This document shows positions 1-8,017 of a stretch of DNA of 64,000 nt, in pieces. Made by a program: the position numbers and the translations under genes. How positions within the stretch are numbered: position 1 is the stretch's first letter; every line of letters begins with the position of its first letter. The notes under the pieces are model-generated. The model saw nothing but the letters and a program-made list of their open reading frames with translations, was not told the DNA's origin and made no database searches. The stretch covers positions 2,733,001 through 2,797,000 of the forward strand of contig NZ_CP032548.1 in NCBI RefSeq assembly GCF_003867015.1, given 5' to 3'. The DNA comes from Tenacibaculum singaporense. GTDB lineage: Bacteria > Bacteroidota > Bacteroidia > Flavobacteriales > Flavobacteriaceae.

Positions 1-1
1 T

Positions 2-76
2 TTTATCAATTACGGTCTCTTTACTACTGAAGCTAAAATTGAACAATTAGAATTAGTAGAACGAGCTAAAAAATAA
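2..76 (+). CDS. C-terminal end of an unidentified protein (partial, cut by window edge)
   Basis: An open frame enters from the left edge and ends at a TAA at 74-76. Only 24 residues are visible, ending in a charged helical tail (...ELVERAKK). This is too short to name a family. A gap of about 95 bases separates it from the next gene on the same strand, so the two could share a transcript. The reading of this frame as coding rests on its continuity to the edge and on its sensible amphipathic composition. Confidence 0.5.
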   Translation, partial: FINYGLFTTEAKIEQLELVERAKK

Positions 77-170
77 TTTGTCAGCAATAATAAAACTGTA
101 CAGCAAACTCAACCATTGGAATTCACAAAGAGTTACTATACTTTAACCTATAAAAAACTAAATAAAAATT

Positions 171-515
171 ATGCCACATTTTGTGATTGATTGCTCTGAA
201 AACATTATCAAATTAAAATCTCCTAAAGAAATTATACAAAAAGTTTATGATACTGCTGAATCAACTAATCTTTTTGACAAGCGAGATATTAAGGTAAGAA
301 TTAATCCTTTTGAATATTATATTACGGGAAATACTAACGATAATTTCATCCATGTTTTTGCCAACATTATGGAAGGAAGAAACATCACTCAAAAAAAGAA
401 CCTTTCAGAAAAAATTATTACTGAATTAAAACTTATGTTCCCTGAAGTTCCTATCATTTCTATCAATATAAGAGATTTTGAAAAAGCTACTTATTGTAAT
501 AAATCTATGGTGTAA
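171..515 (+). CDS. 5-carboxymethyl-2-hydroxymuconate isomerase (CHMI) family tautomerase
   Basis: A 114-residue protein that begins Met-Pro-His-Phe. After Met removal this exposes an N-terminal proline, the catalytic base of the tautomerase superfamily. The opening MPHFVIDCSENI and the later segments NFIHVFANIMEGR and YCNKSM resemble the CHMI (HpcD/HpaF) family. That family isomerises 5-carboxymethyl-2-hydroxymuconate in homoprotocatechuate breakdown, and its members are about 110-130 residues, as here. No other hpa/hpc gene is in the window, so the true substrate is uncertain. The start is the only ATG that gives Pro at position 2. Its 3' end abuts a degraded lyase fragment on the opposite strand, which suggests a deletion brought it to this place. 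The family call is from memory of the motif pattern. Confidence 0.75.
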   Translation: MPHFVIDCSENIIKLKSPKEIIQKVYDTAESTNLFDKRDIKVRINPFEYYITGNTNDNFIHVFANIMEGRNITQKKNLSEKIITELKLMFPEVPIISINIRDFEKATYCNKSMV

Positions 516-705
516 GTAAACTAATCTTAACGTTCCATAACGAACCAAAACCTGTATTGATTCTATAAATTGGATCGCTATGAGTTTTCATTTTCTCATC
601 AAGATAAGCGAGACATTTTAATATTTTTACTTTTGACTCTTCTGGTAAAAAACCTTTTATCTAGTAATACAACACTATGAATATCTTATAAACCAACTGG
701 TTGTA
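516..705 (-). pseudogene. Decayed N-terminal fragment of histidine ammonia-lyase (HutH-like)
   Basis: The minus-strand translation of about 660-520 reads LPEESKVKILKCLAYLDEKM, followed by THSDPIYRINTGFGSLWNVK and then IS. The pattern YLDxKM...PIYxINTGFGSL is the N-terminal signature of the aromatic amino-acid lyase family (HAL/HutH), where the motif is normally YGxNTGFG. Here the invariant Gly is Arg. Upstream, in the same frame, there is a TAG stop and then two TAA codons near the expected start. Downstream, homology stops after NVKIS, exactly at the end of the neighbouring tautomerase gene, and the MIO catalytic Ala-Ser-Gly is absent. So it is a non-functional remnant of about 60 codons. 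Boundaries are approximate. Confidence 0.7.
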
Positions 706-828
706 AATTTATTACATGTGTAGTATCCTTTTTTAATATTTTTAAGATGTACAAAGAACCAAAAAGATAAAACCTCAAGGGAATCTTATGTAAAAAATAG
801 AGTGTTATTTAAATAAACTGTTAATTTT
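706..828. other. Intergenic DNA without recognisable features
   Basis: This stretch lies between the hutH remnant and the promoter of the thioredoxin-like lipoprotein gene. I see no open frame with protein-like content, no hairpin with a T-tract and no repeat. It may hold further unrecognisable remains of the degraded lyase gene. Confidence 0.4.
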
Positions 829-859
829 TTTGATAAAAAAGTTAAAAAAAGTAACTTCG
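829..859 (+). promoter_or_regulatory. Bacteroidota-type promoter for the TlpA-like gene
   Basis: TTTG at 829-832 (within a run of T), 19-nt spacer, then TAACTTCG at 852-859. It resembles the Bacteroidota consensus TTTG-N19-21-TAnnTTTG with one C for T in the -7 box. The start codon follows 37 nt later. A nearly identical element with the same spacer and the same A-run before the -7 box precedes marC (8056-8086), which supports it. Confidence 0.6.
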
Positions 860-896
860 ACGCCTTAAACACCATATTCTCACTAAACATTAAACA

Positions 897-2285
897 ATGA
901 AAAAACTAGTACTTTTAGCCCTCTTAGGAGTTACCATAATTTCATGTAAAAAAGAAGAAAAACCTGTTAAAGACTACTTGGTTTTGACGGGTAAAATTGA
1001 AAACTTCAAAAAGAGTAATATTACTTTAAATGGCTTTCGTTTTGAAAAGAAAATAAAATTTGATAGAAAGACTGGTTCTTTTGTTGATACCCTTAAAATT
1101 AATAGAGATGGTTACTACACTCTAATTTGTAATAAAAAACCTATTAATTTATACTTAACAAAAACTGATGATACAGGTATTGTATTTGATTACAAGAATG
1201 CTGACTTCATCAATTTTGAAGGTACTAACAAAAACATCAATAGTTACCTTTATGAAAAACAAAAAACTTGGCCTGAAATACTTGTCAGTGCCAATGAATA
1301 CTTTGCTTTAGAAGAAGAAGAGTTCTTAGCAAAAACTAATGAATATAAAGATGCTGTAACAGAACTTTCAATTTCCAAGCAATTACCTGCTGACTTCTTA
1401 AAACAAGAAGTTAAAAATATTGACTATGAATGTTTAAGAAACTTGTACAACTATCAAGACTTTCATGCTACTTTAACTGGCGATAAAGATTTTAAAGTTT
1501 CAGGAGATTTCCCTGACCCTTTAGAAAACTTCAACTACAGTAGTGGTTCAGATTATGTTAACTGTTACTTCTATAGAGCAATGTTAGAAGCCGAGTTAAA
1601 AAATATGGCCAGAGAAAATAATAAAGAAGGTGATGATTATTATTTAACTTATTTAGAAACTGTTCATACTGAAGTTACTGACACAATTGCTAAAAACGAT
1701 TTATTATATAATAGTGCCCAAAATAGTATTACATATGCTAGTGATTTAAAAGAATTTTACAGAAAATTCATGGCATATTCAACTAATGAAACACATAAAA
1801 AGGAGATTACTGAAGATTACAATTTATTAAAAACCACTGCTAAAGGACAACCTGCTCCTAAGTTTAAGGATTATGTAAACTATGATGGAGGTACAACTTC
1901 TTTAGATGATTTATTAGGACATGGAAAGTACTTATACATTGATGTTTGGGCTACTTGGTGTGCTTATTGTAAAAGAGAAATCCCTTTATTAAAAAAATTA
2001 GAGCAAGAATACCATGGTAAAAACATTGAGTTTGTAAGCATTAATGTTGATGCTAAAGGTAATGACGAAAAATGGAAAGAAACCATTCAAGATAGAGAAA
2101 TGACTGGTATACAGTTAATGGCTGGAGATAGTCACTTAAATTTAGATTGGGCTCAAAACTTCTTAATAAAAGGTTTACCAAGATTTATCATCATTGATCC
2201 TGATGGTAATATTGTAAGTCCAAACGCTCCAGCACCATCAGAAGGAGAACGTTTAATCAATATGTTTGAAGAATTAGGTATCTAA
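897..2285 (+). CDS. TlpA/ResA-like thioredoxin-domain lipoprotein
   Basis: A 462-residue lipoprotein. The signal MKKLVLLALLGVTIISC ends in a lipobox with the acylated Cys at residue 17, followed by a Lys/Glu-rich linker. Residues about 30-310 are an alpha-helical region without a name I can support. Residues about 317-462 are a thioredoxin-like domain with WATWCAYC: redox cysteines C355 and C358, and the cis-Pro region in GLPRFIII. This layout (N-terminal unknown domain plus AhpC/TSA-TlpA domain) is typical of Bacteroidota disulfide reductases anchored in the outer membrane or facing the periplasm, presumably used in cytochrome c or protein thiol maintenance. The gene is alone between a promoter and a bidirectional terminator. 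Confidence 0.85.
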   Translation: MKKLVLLALLGVTIISCKKEEKPVKDYLVLTGKIENFKKSNITLNGFRFEKKIKFDRKTGSFVDTLKINRDGYYTLICNKKPINLYLTKTDDTGIVFDYKNADFINFEGTNKNINSYLYEKQKTWPEILVSANEYFALEEEEFLAKTNEYKDAVTELSISKQLPADFLKQEVKNIDYECLRNLYNYQDFHATLTGDKDFKVSGDFPDPLENFNYSSGSDYVNCYFYRAMLEAELKNMARENNKEGDDYYLTYLETVHTEVTDTIAKNDLLYNSAQNSITYASDLKEFYRKFMAYSTNETHKKEITEDYNLLKTTAKGQPAPKFKDYVNYDGGTTSLDDLLGHGKYLYIDVWATWCAYCKREIPLLKKLEQEYHGKNIEFVSINVDAKGNDEKWKETIQDREMTGIQLMAGDSHLNLDWAQNFLIKGLPRFIIIDPDGNIVSPNAPAPSEGERLINMFEELGI

Positions 2286-2300
2286 TTTACCAATAAAATA

Positions 2301-2335
2301 AAAAAGACCGCTAATAAAAATTAGCGGTCTTTTTT
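2301..2335. terminator. Bidirectional rho-independent terminator
   Basis: A 15-bp perfect stem: AAAAAGACCGCTAAT (2301-2315), AAAA loop, ATTAGCGGTCTTTTT (2320-2334). The A-run and T-run let it work for both the lipoprotein gene on the plus strand and the TIGR00266 gene on the minus strand. Confidence 0.92.
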
Positions 2336-2349
2336 ATTTACTTATATTT

Positions 2350-3150
2350 CTAAAACCTATTATCTCCATCTAAAATATCTCCTAAACCTCCTAAAACACT
2401 TCCTTCTCCTCTATCTCCTTTTCCTGTTTGTGGAGCCATAGCCAACACTCTACCTGCTAACCTACTAAATGGTAATGATTGGATATATACAGTTCCAGGA
2501 CCTCTCAGCTTTGTAAAGAACAATCCTTCACCTCCAAAAATGGTATTCTTTATACCTCCTACAAATTCAACATCATAATCAACATCTTGAGTAAAACCAA
2601 CAATACAGCCTGTATCTACTTTTAAAACTTCTCCTGGTTGTAATACCTTTTTTGCCATTGTACCACCTGCATGCACAAAGCCTATACCATCGCCTTCCAT
2701 TTTTTGCATGATAAAACCTTCTCCTCCAAACAACCCTCTTCCTAAGCGTTTTGAAAACTCAATTCCAATAGATACCCCTTTAGCTGCACATAAAAAAGCA
2801 TCTTTTTGACAAATAAACTTCCCTCCAAATTCTGTTAAATCAATTGGAATTATTTTCCCTGGATATGGTGATGCGAAAGAAACTTGTTTTTTTCCTTGAC
2901 CATCATTGGTAAAAACCGTCATAAACAGGCTTTCACCTGTTAAGATTCGTTTTCCTGCAGAAAAAATTTTCCCTAACAATCCTTTTTCTTGATTTGAACC
3001 GTCTCCAAAAATTGTGTTCATTTTCACATCAGCATCCATCATCATAAAACTACCACTTTCAGCAACTACTCCTTCTTGCGGGTCTAATTCTATTTCTACA
3101 TACTGCATTTCTTCTCCAAAAATGCGATAATCTATTTCGTGTGCATTCAT
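2350..3150 (-). CDS. TIGR00266/AIM24 family protein
   Basis: A 266-residue protein without signal peptide or membrane segment. It is rich in beta-strands and Gly, and the fold is the AIM24/TIGR00266 double-stranded beta-helix type. Motifs typical of the family are VAESGSFMMMD near the N-terminus, FGGEGFIMQKMEGDG in the middle and GGEGLFFTKLRGPG near the C-terminus, which reflect the internal duplication. The molecular function of bacterial members is unknown. It is the last gene of a minus-strand group after the DUF4442 and beta-lactamase-like genes, 34 nt from the latter, and ends at the shared terminator. Confidence 0.85.
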   Translation of the reverse strand: MNAHEIDYRIFGEEMQYVEIELDPQEGVVAESGSFMMMDADVKMNTIFGDGSNQEKGLLGKIFSAGKRILTGESLFMTVFTNDGQGKKQVSFASPYPGKIIPIDLTEFGGKFICQKDAFLCAAKGVSIGIEFSKRLGRGLFGGEGFIMQKMEGDGIGFVHAGGTMAKKVLQPGEVLKVDTGCIVGFTQDVDYDVEFVGGIKNTIFGGEGLFFTKLRGPGTVYIQSLPFSRLAGRVLAMAPQTGKGDRGEGSVLGGLGDILDGDNRF

Positions 3151-3184
3151 AATTTTTTGTTTTTATATTTATAAGAAGAGTTTT

Positions 3185-4045
3185 TTACTGTTTTGTTACA
3201 AAAGATTCTTTTTCGCTTAATACTTTTAACGCTTTTAAAGCATTAAAAGTCACTTCTTTCCTTTCTCTACTAAAAAACTTCATATCAAAATTCTTTTTTG
3301 GAACTACATTTGTGGCAAAGAAATAAGCATTCTTTTTAACTAAAACGTAACCTACAAACCAACCATTATTTTCTTCACCTCTTACTGACCAACCTGTTTT
3401 ACCTCTTAATACATGCTGATTGCTTTTATACATTATCATCATACTTTTCATGATACTATCGGTACGCTCACTAATAAGTAACTCTGAATTATGTAATCGT
3501 TTTAAAAAGTCTATTTGCTGAAATTGATTAATCTTAGATTTTCCTTCTAACCAGAAATTATCTAAAGTCATTTCATTTACATCCATTGAACCAAAATTTA
3601 ACTTTGCTAAACTGGATTTCATTCTTTCAACTCCAATTTTTCTAGCTACCTCTTGGTAACATGGAACACAAGAGTAGTGAAAAGCTTCTTTAAACGTTAA
3701 ATCTTGCTCCCAAATCTTTAGATACCTAGATTCTCCATTCCATTTAAAGACTGCGCTATCATTTTTTACGACTCCAGCTTCTAAAGCAATGATAGAATTC
3801 GGAATTTTAAATGTTGACGCCGGTAAATTTCCAGCTTTACACCAATCAAAATTATTAGAATAATACACATCTTTATGCAAATCATAAACTAGTATAGCTC
3901 CTTCTAATTTTGTCTTATCAAGTATTTCTTGAAACTGATTATTAACTAAAAACTTTGTTTCAACTTTCTCTTTTTTACCCTTTTCTTCACTCTTACAAGA
4001 AAATAGCAGTACTATAATTATAAAAATATAATTAAACCTCACCAC
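3185..4045 (-). CDS. Class D (OXA-type) beta-lactamase-like lipoprotein
   Basis: A 286-residue protein with the lipoprotein signal FIIIVLLFSC (acyl Cys17). It has the serine penicillin-recognising motifs in class D order: STFK with nucleophile Ser77 and Lys80; SCV at 125-127 (the SxV motif) followed by PCYQEVARKIG; FGS at 151-153 where class D enzymes have YGN; the conserved Trp165 in FWLEG; and KTG at 216-218 followed by W. Length and spacing fit OXA enzymes, which hydrolyse penicillins and often oxacillin or carbapenems. The altered YGN motif and the CxxC-like SCVPC make activity uncertain; a penicillin-binding sensor role is possible, though the BlaR1 membrane parts are missing. The start is a GTG. 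It is followed by TIGR00266 and preceded by DUF4442 with a 4-nt gap. Confidence 0.85.
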   Translation of the reverse strand: MVRFNYIFIIIVLLFSCKSEEKGKKEKVETKFLVNNQFQEILDKTKLEGAILVYDLHKDVYYSNNFDWCKAGNLPASTFKIPNSIIALEAGVVKNDSAVFKWNGESRYLKIWEQDLTFKEAFHYSCVPCYQEVARKIGVERMKSSLAKLNFGSMDVNEMTLDNFWLEGKSKINQFQQIDFLKRLHNSELLISERTDSIMKSMMIMYKSNQHVLRGKTGWSVRGEENNGWFVGYVLVKKNAYFFATNVVPKKNFDMKFFSRERKEVTFNALKALKVLSEKESFVTKQ

Positions 4046-4049
4046 AAAA

Positions 4050-4505
4050 CTAATTTTTAACCTTTAAACTCCATTCATATTCAAATTTTGAAACAGAAAC
4101 CTCTTCTTCGTTAAAACCTTCTGAAGTAACAGTTATTGTTTGCCCTTCACCTGTATCTATTGCTTTTTGTATAGTTTCTCTTATTAATTTACCATCGTTA
4201 CATTCAAAACGAATTTTCCCTGTAGCCTTTTTAGTAAAAGTTCCATTCATATTAGTAACCAGCATAGAAATTTTTTTATTCGAAGCATCTATTTCTTTCA
4301 TTACCAAAATACCTGTAGATAATTCTGATGCCATTCCTTGTACTGCCCAAAACATTGATTTAAATGGATTTTGATTTACCCATTTGTGGGTTACTTTAAC
4401 CACTGCTCTGTCGTTAGTAAGCGACTTTAATCGCACTCCAGTAAAAAAAGCTGAGGGTAACTTAAATAATAAAAAGGCATTAACTTTTCTTGGTGTAAAC
4501 TTCAT
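4050..4505 (-). CDS. DUF4442 domain protein (hotdog-fold thioesterase-like)
   Basis: A 151-residue soluble protein beginning MKFTPRKVNAFLLF. The track-length frame can be extended to a TTG at 4526, but the ATG at 4505 gives the usual DUF4442 N-terminus, so I chose it. Family features are the region around GVRLKSL, then VTHKWVNQNPFKSMFWAVQG, the segment equivalent to the central helix of a hotdog fold. Members are thought to be acyl-CoA thioesterase-like, but no reaction is proven. It heads the minus-strand group with the beta-lactamase-like gene, diverging from the DUF4870/PadR operon. Confidence 0.75.
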   Translation of the reverse strand: MKFTPRKVNAFLLFKLPSAFFTGVRLKSLTNDRAVVKVTHKWVNQNPFKSMFWAVQGMASELSTGILVMKEIDASNKKISMLVTNMNGTFTKKATGKIRFECNDGKLIRETIQKAIDTGEGQTITVTSEGFNEEEVSVSKFEYEWSLKVKN

Positions 4506-4593
4506 TTTTTCAGTATTTACAGGCAATGTACAGCTTTTTATTTAATTATATCGCTTCATTTAAATGTTAAATTTTGTTAATTTTTAGTACTAT

Positions 4594-4628
4594 GTATTGC
4601 ATAATACCTTTTAAAAGATATATATTTG
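4594..4628 (+). promoter_or_regulatory. Promoter with candidate PadR operator upstream of the DUF4870-padR-pspC operon
   Basis: TTG at 4597-4599, 21-nt spacer, TATATTTG at 4621-4628: a good Bacteroidota promoter 32 nt before the first start codon. The -33 box is covered by an inverted repeat GTATT-gcat-AATAC (4594-4607), and a further GTATTATAT copy lies near 4639. These half-sites are candidates for binding by the PadR protein encoded in the operon. The operator role is inference. Confidence 0.55.
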
Positions 4629-4659
4629 CATTATAAAGTATTATATAAATCATTTCACT

Positions 4660-5088
4660 ATGCAACACAACAACCAAAATACCAATGCTTTTTTAATACA
4701 TATTTCTGCTTTTGCAGGGTATTTATTTCCTTTAGGAAGTATTATCACCCCACTTATATTATGGCAAACTTTAAAAGAACGAAGTACTTTTTTAGATGAA
4801 CATGGTAAAGAGGCCGTTAATTTTAACATCAGTTATAGTTTATACATTTTTATACTAGGCCTTTCTTTTATTCCTTTTTTCTTCGGAAGAATTTTCAACG
4901 GGTTTGATGGTATAGATATCGACTTTGGTGGATACCATGGACACGGAGGATTGTTTGGTATTTTTGGATTCGCTTCTGTTGTAAGTATTGTCGCTCTTAT
5001 TAAAGTAGCGCTGATAATTATAGCAGCCATGAAAGCTAATAAAGGTGAAATGTATAAATATCCACTTACAATAAAATTTATAAAATAA
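4660..5088 (+). CDS. DUF4870 domain membrane protein
   Basis: A 142-residue membrane protein with three or four predicted helices (about residues 10-33, 50-75 and 98-126). The middle segment FLDEHGKEAVNFNISY is the family hallmark (H-x-K/R-x-A-x-N-F), and a Gly/His-rich loop (GGYHGHGG) follows. The function is unknown. In Bacteroidota such genes often sit beside PadR and PspC genes, as here. It is first in the operon, 17 nt before padR. Confidence 0.85.
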   Translation: MQHNNQNTNAFLIHISAFAGYLFPLGSIITPLILWQTLKERSTFLDEHGKEAVNFNISYSLYIFILGLSFIPFFFGRIFNGFDGIDIDFGGYHGHGGLFGIFGFASVVSIVALIKVALIIIAAMKANKGEMYKYPLTIKFIK

Positions 5089-5105
5089 CCCATAAACCGC
5101 ATTAC

Positions 5106-5450
5106 ATGAAGATAGAAAACACAAAAGCACAAATGCGTAAGGGAGTTTTAGAGTACTGTATCTTATCTATTTTACAAAAAGGAGATGCATACACCTCTGA
5201 AATACTCTCAAATCTTAAAAGTGCTGAAATGATTGTGGTTGAAGGAACCATATATCCGTTACTTACCCGCTTAAAAAATGCAGGATTATTAAGTTACAGA
5301 TGGGAAGAATCAACCTCTGGACCTCCAAGAAAATATTACGTACTCACAGAAAATGGCGGAATGTTCTTGAAAGAATTAGACAAAACATGGCATAATTTAG
5401 TAAACGCAGTAAACCAAGTAACAAGTACAAAATCAACTAAAGATGAATAA
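5106..5450 (+). CDS. PadR family transcriptional regulator
   Basis: A 114-residue short PadR protein (subfamily 2, without a long C-terminal domain). The winged-helix starts with MRKGVLEYCILSIL, continues with the recognition region VEGTIYPLLTRLKNAGLL, and the wing has SGPPRKYYVLTENG, all diagnostic of PadR. It probably represses its own operon and releases on binding a ligand or envelope signal. It overlaps the next gene by 8 bp, which indicates translational coupling with the PspC protein. Confidence 0.93.
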   Translation: MKIENTKAQMRKGVLEYCILSILQKGDAYTSEILSNLKSAEMIVVEGTIYPLLTRLKNAGLLSYRWEESTSGPPRKYYVLTENGGMFLKELDKTWHNLVNAVNQVTSTKSTKDE

Positions 5451-7416
5451 GACAATAAATATAAACCTGGGCGGATTTTTCTTCCACATAGATGAAACTG
5501 CCTATCAGAAATTAAAACGATACTTAGATGCCATCGCTCGTTCGTTAAGCGATGATCCACAAGGAAAAAATGAAATTATTGCAGATATAGAAGCTCGTAT
5601 TAGTGAGTTATTATCTGAAAGAATTACTGATGCTCGTCAAGTAGTAAATGAAAGCGACATTGAAGAAATTATTGCTATTATGGGGCAACCTGAAGACTAT
5701 GCGGAAGCTGAAGAAGGGTATAGCGAAAATACTTCTTACAACTATAAGAGAAATACTTCTAACAAAAAAATGTTTAGAGATGGTGATGACAAGTTTCTAG
5801 GAGGAGTATGTTCTGGACTTGGACATTATTTTAATATTGATGTTGTTTGGATTCGTTTAGCTTTCCTTATTTTAACATTAGCAGGATTTGGTTTTGGAAT
5901 TATAGGATATATCATTTTATGGGTTATTCTACCAGAAGCTAAAACCACTTCTGAAAAGTTGCAAATGGAGGGTGAAGCTGTAAATATTGATAACATTGAA
6001 AAAAAAATTCGTAATGAGTTTGAAAACCTTTCATCAAAGGTAAAGGAAGGCGCCCATGATTTATCGGATAAAATTTCAAATGCTGATTATCAAAAACTAC
6101 GTAACCAAACTAAATCTGGTTTTCAGGATTTCATAGACACTATGGGTAAAATTTTACTAGCCGTATTCAAAGTGTTTGGTAAATTCATGGGCGTTTTATT
6201 AATATTTATCGCTGGTATTACAATCATTTCATTGCTACTAACCTTATTTTCTGTAGGAAGCTTAGAAATCTTAAATTTTGATGGAGACATGATTCACTAC
6301 CCTCCTTTCTTTTATGATTCGGCTATGCCTAAATGGTTATTAATGACATTTGTATTTTTCTTAATAGGAATTCCTTTTGTTGTCCTATTTATTTTAGGAT
6401 TACGAATTTTATCTCCTAATGTTAAAAGACTTGGTATTGCAACAGTTTTAACATTATTCGGACTTTGGTTGATATCTTTATTAGCAATCGGGTTCTCTGG
6501 TATTGAATATTTTACCACACATGCTTACGATGGTGCACATGTTTCGAAACATAGTATTACCTACAATCAAGAAGAGCCGCTAAAAATACGAGTAGTAAAC
6601 GACGATAATATTTACTATCAACACAACTTACGCAATAGAGATAATTCAGTATCTGTTCATGTAAATGATAAAGAAATGAAATACTCTAACGATATAAATA
6701 TCGATGTTCGTAAGAGTGAAACTGGTAATGCTTATATAGAAATAAAGAAAACTTCTGAAGGAAGAAAACGTCATAATGCCAATAGTAATGCAGAAGCCAT
6801 TCAATACAACTTTAAAACAGCTAACAACACTATTGTTTTTGATGCCTTTTTTATTAGTGAATACAAAAACATGTGGAAAGATGAAGAAATTGACGCTGTT
6901 TTATACATTCCTGAAGGAACAACTGTATACTTTGAAGGTTCGTCTCGCAACTTTTTAGATGATGTAAAAAACGTCCAAAATGTATACGACCGTGATATGG
7001 CCAACCATCATTTTAAAATGACTTCTAAAGGCTTTAACTGTTTAGATTGTGATGAAGAAGATATTAATAATGAAGAGTCTGATGATTGGGACTCTGATAA
7101 TGATGATGAAATAAGCTTTTTATTTGACAGCACAATTAATGATACAAAAGCGGAATTTATCATCTCAAAGAAAACTACTGAAAATGAGCTTAACAAATTA
7201 ATCAACTGGTTTAAAGATCGTAAAAACATAGATATTGATATTGTTAGCTCTAAATTTAATAATGATAAAACAATTGACAATCTAGTTTTAGAAATTGATT
7301 GTAACGATGGCTATGTAGGTAGTATTAAAATTTCAAACGGTACATTAGATACTATATCAAAAGGATTCCGTAGACTGTATAATGAAGAAGGAGCTTTAAG
7401 CTTTAAAACTTGGTAA
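5443..7416 (+). CDS. PspC domain membrane protein
   Basis: A 657-residue protein. Residues 1-90 form a conserved cytoplasmic domain (INLGGFFFHIDETAY...IIADIEARISELL) seen in Bacteroidota PspC proteins. Residues about 105-165 are the PspC domain (FLGGVCSGLGHYF, then a membrane helix with ILWVILPEA). Further helices lie at about 240-275, 290-320 and 325-350, and the rest (from about 365) is a large domain predicted outside the cytoplasm with an acidic stretch (DCDEEDINNEESDDWDSDND). PspC proteins sense or resist envelope stress. With PadR and DUF4870 it forms a compact, likely self-regulated envelope operon. Confidence 0.88.
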   Translation: MNKTININLGGFFFHIDETAYQKLKRYLDAIARSLSDDPQGKNEIIADIEARISELLSERITDARQVVNESDIEEIIAIMGQPEDYAEAEEGYSENTSYNYKRNTSNKKMFRDGDDKFLGGVCSGLGHYFNIDVVWIRLAFLILTLAGFGFGIIGYIILWVILPEAKTTSEKLQMEGEAVNIDNIEKKIRNEFENLSSKVKEGAHDLSDKISNADYQKLRNQTKSGFQDFIDTMGKILLAVFKVFGKFMGVLLIFIAGITIISLLLTLFSVGSLEILNFDGDMIHYPPFFYDSAMPKWLLMTFVFFLIGIPFVVLFILGLRILSPNVKRLGIATVLTLFGLWLISLLAIGFSGIEYFTTHAYDGAHVSKHSITYNQEEPLKIRVVNDDNIYYQHNLRNRDNSVSVHVNDKEMKYSNDINIDVRKSETGNAYIEIKKTSEGRKRHNANSNAEAIQYNFKTANNTIVFDAFFISEYKNMWKDEEIDAVLYIPEGTTVYFEGSSRNFLDDVKNVQNVYDRDMANHHFKMTSKGFNCLDCDEEDINNEESDDWDSDNDDEISFLFDSTINDTKAEFIISKKTTENELNKLINWFKDRKNIDIDIVSSKFNNDKTIDNLVLEIDCNDGYVGSIKISNGTLDTISKGFRRLYNEEGALSFKTW

Positions 7417-7477
7417 ACGCATAAACTGAAAAACTATGAATGATTTATTTGACTTCTTTTTTAAGGGTAACTTTTTT

Positions 7478-7942
7478 ATGAAAATAGTTACCCTACTATA
7501 CACACTTTTACTATCATGGGTAATGAATGGACAAGTACAAGAGATTCCTAACTACAAACCTGTTGATATTGATCTACACAATCAAATTGTAAAAATGGAT
7601 AGTATATTCTTTAACGCTTATAATACTTGTGACATGAAAACCCAAGCAGGTATTTTAAGTGATGATATTGAATTCTTTCATGACAAGGGTGGTTTATCTA
7701 CCTCTAAAAATGAAATCATAGCTGCCACTAAAAAAAATATTTGTGGTAAGGTTACTCGTACCTTGATAAAGGGTAGCATTGAGGTATACCCTATTAATAA
7801 GTATGGAGCCGTTCAAATAGGTTATCATAAATTTTTTAATAATAGAGAACCTAATGCTAAATCTGTACCTAGCAAGTTTATTGCTATCTGGAAAAAAGAA
7901 CATGAAAAGTGGTTAATGACAAAAGTTATTAGTCTACATTAA
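7478..7942 (+). CDS. Secreted SnoaL/DUF4440-like (NTF2 fold) protein
   Basis: The open frame can start at 7436, but the ATG at 7478 gives a clean signal peptide (MKIVTLLYTLLLSWVMNGQ, cleavage near residue 19), so I place the start there; the mature part is about 135 residues. Motifs such as MDSIFFNAYNTCDMKTQAGI, LSDDIEFFHDKGG and the C-terminal FIAIWKKEHEKWLMTKVIS match the DUF4440/SnoaL branch of the NTF2-like fold. Such proteins are often small secreted enzymes or binding proteins with no known substrate. It follows the PspC gene by about 60 nt and may be co-transcribed; a strong hairpin follows it. Confidence 0.75.
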   Translation: MKIVTLLYTLLLSWVMNGQVQEIPNYKPVDIDLHNQIVKMDSIFFNAYNTCDMKTQAGILSDDIEFFHDKGGLSTSKNEIIAATKKNICGKVTRTLIKGSIEVYPINKYGAVQIGYHKFFNNREPNAKSVPSKFIAIWKKEHEKWLMTKVISLH

Positions 7943-7950
7943 AATATAGT

Positions 7951-8010
7951 TGACACTAACAACATTAGTTCATTGGTTAGCTAACTCCGATGACACTAAT
8001 ACTTGGTTTT
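7951..8010. repeat. Short repeats and inverted repeats before the terminator
   Basis: TGACACTAA occurs twice exactly 40 nt apart (7951-7959 and 7991-7999). Between them are GGTTAGCTAAC (an 8-bp palindrome TTAGCTAA with flanks) and several ATTAGT/ACTAAT complements. The RNA could fold in several ways just upstream of the terminator. I cannot assign a function. Confidence 0.4.
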
Positions 8011-8017
8011 ATTAGTT

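Noticed and set aside
4833..5132. Minus-strand ORFs across the DUF4870 gene
   Set aside because: Antisense shadows of a clear family gene with unlikely composition.
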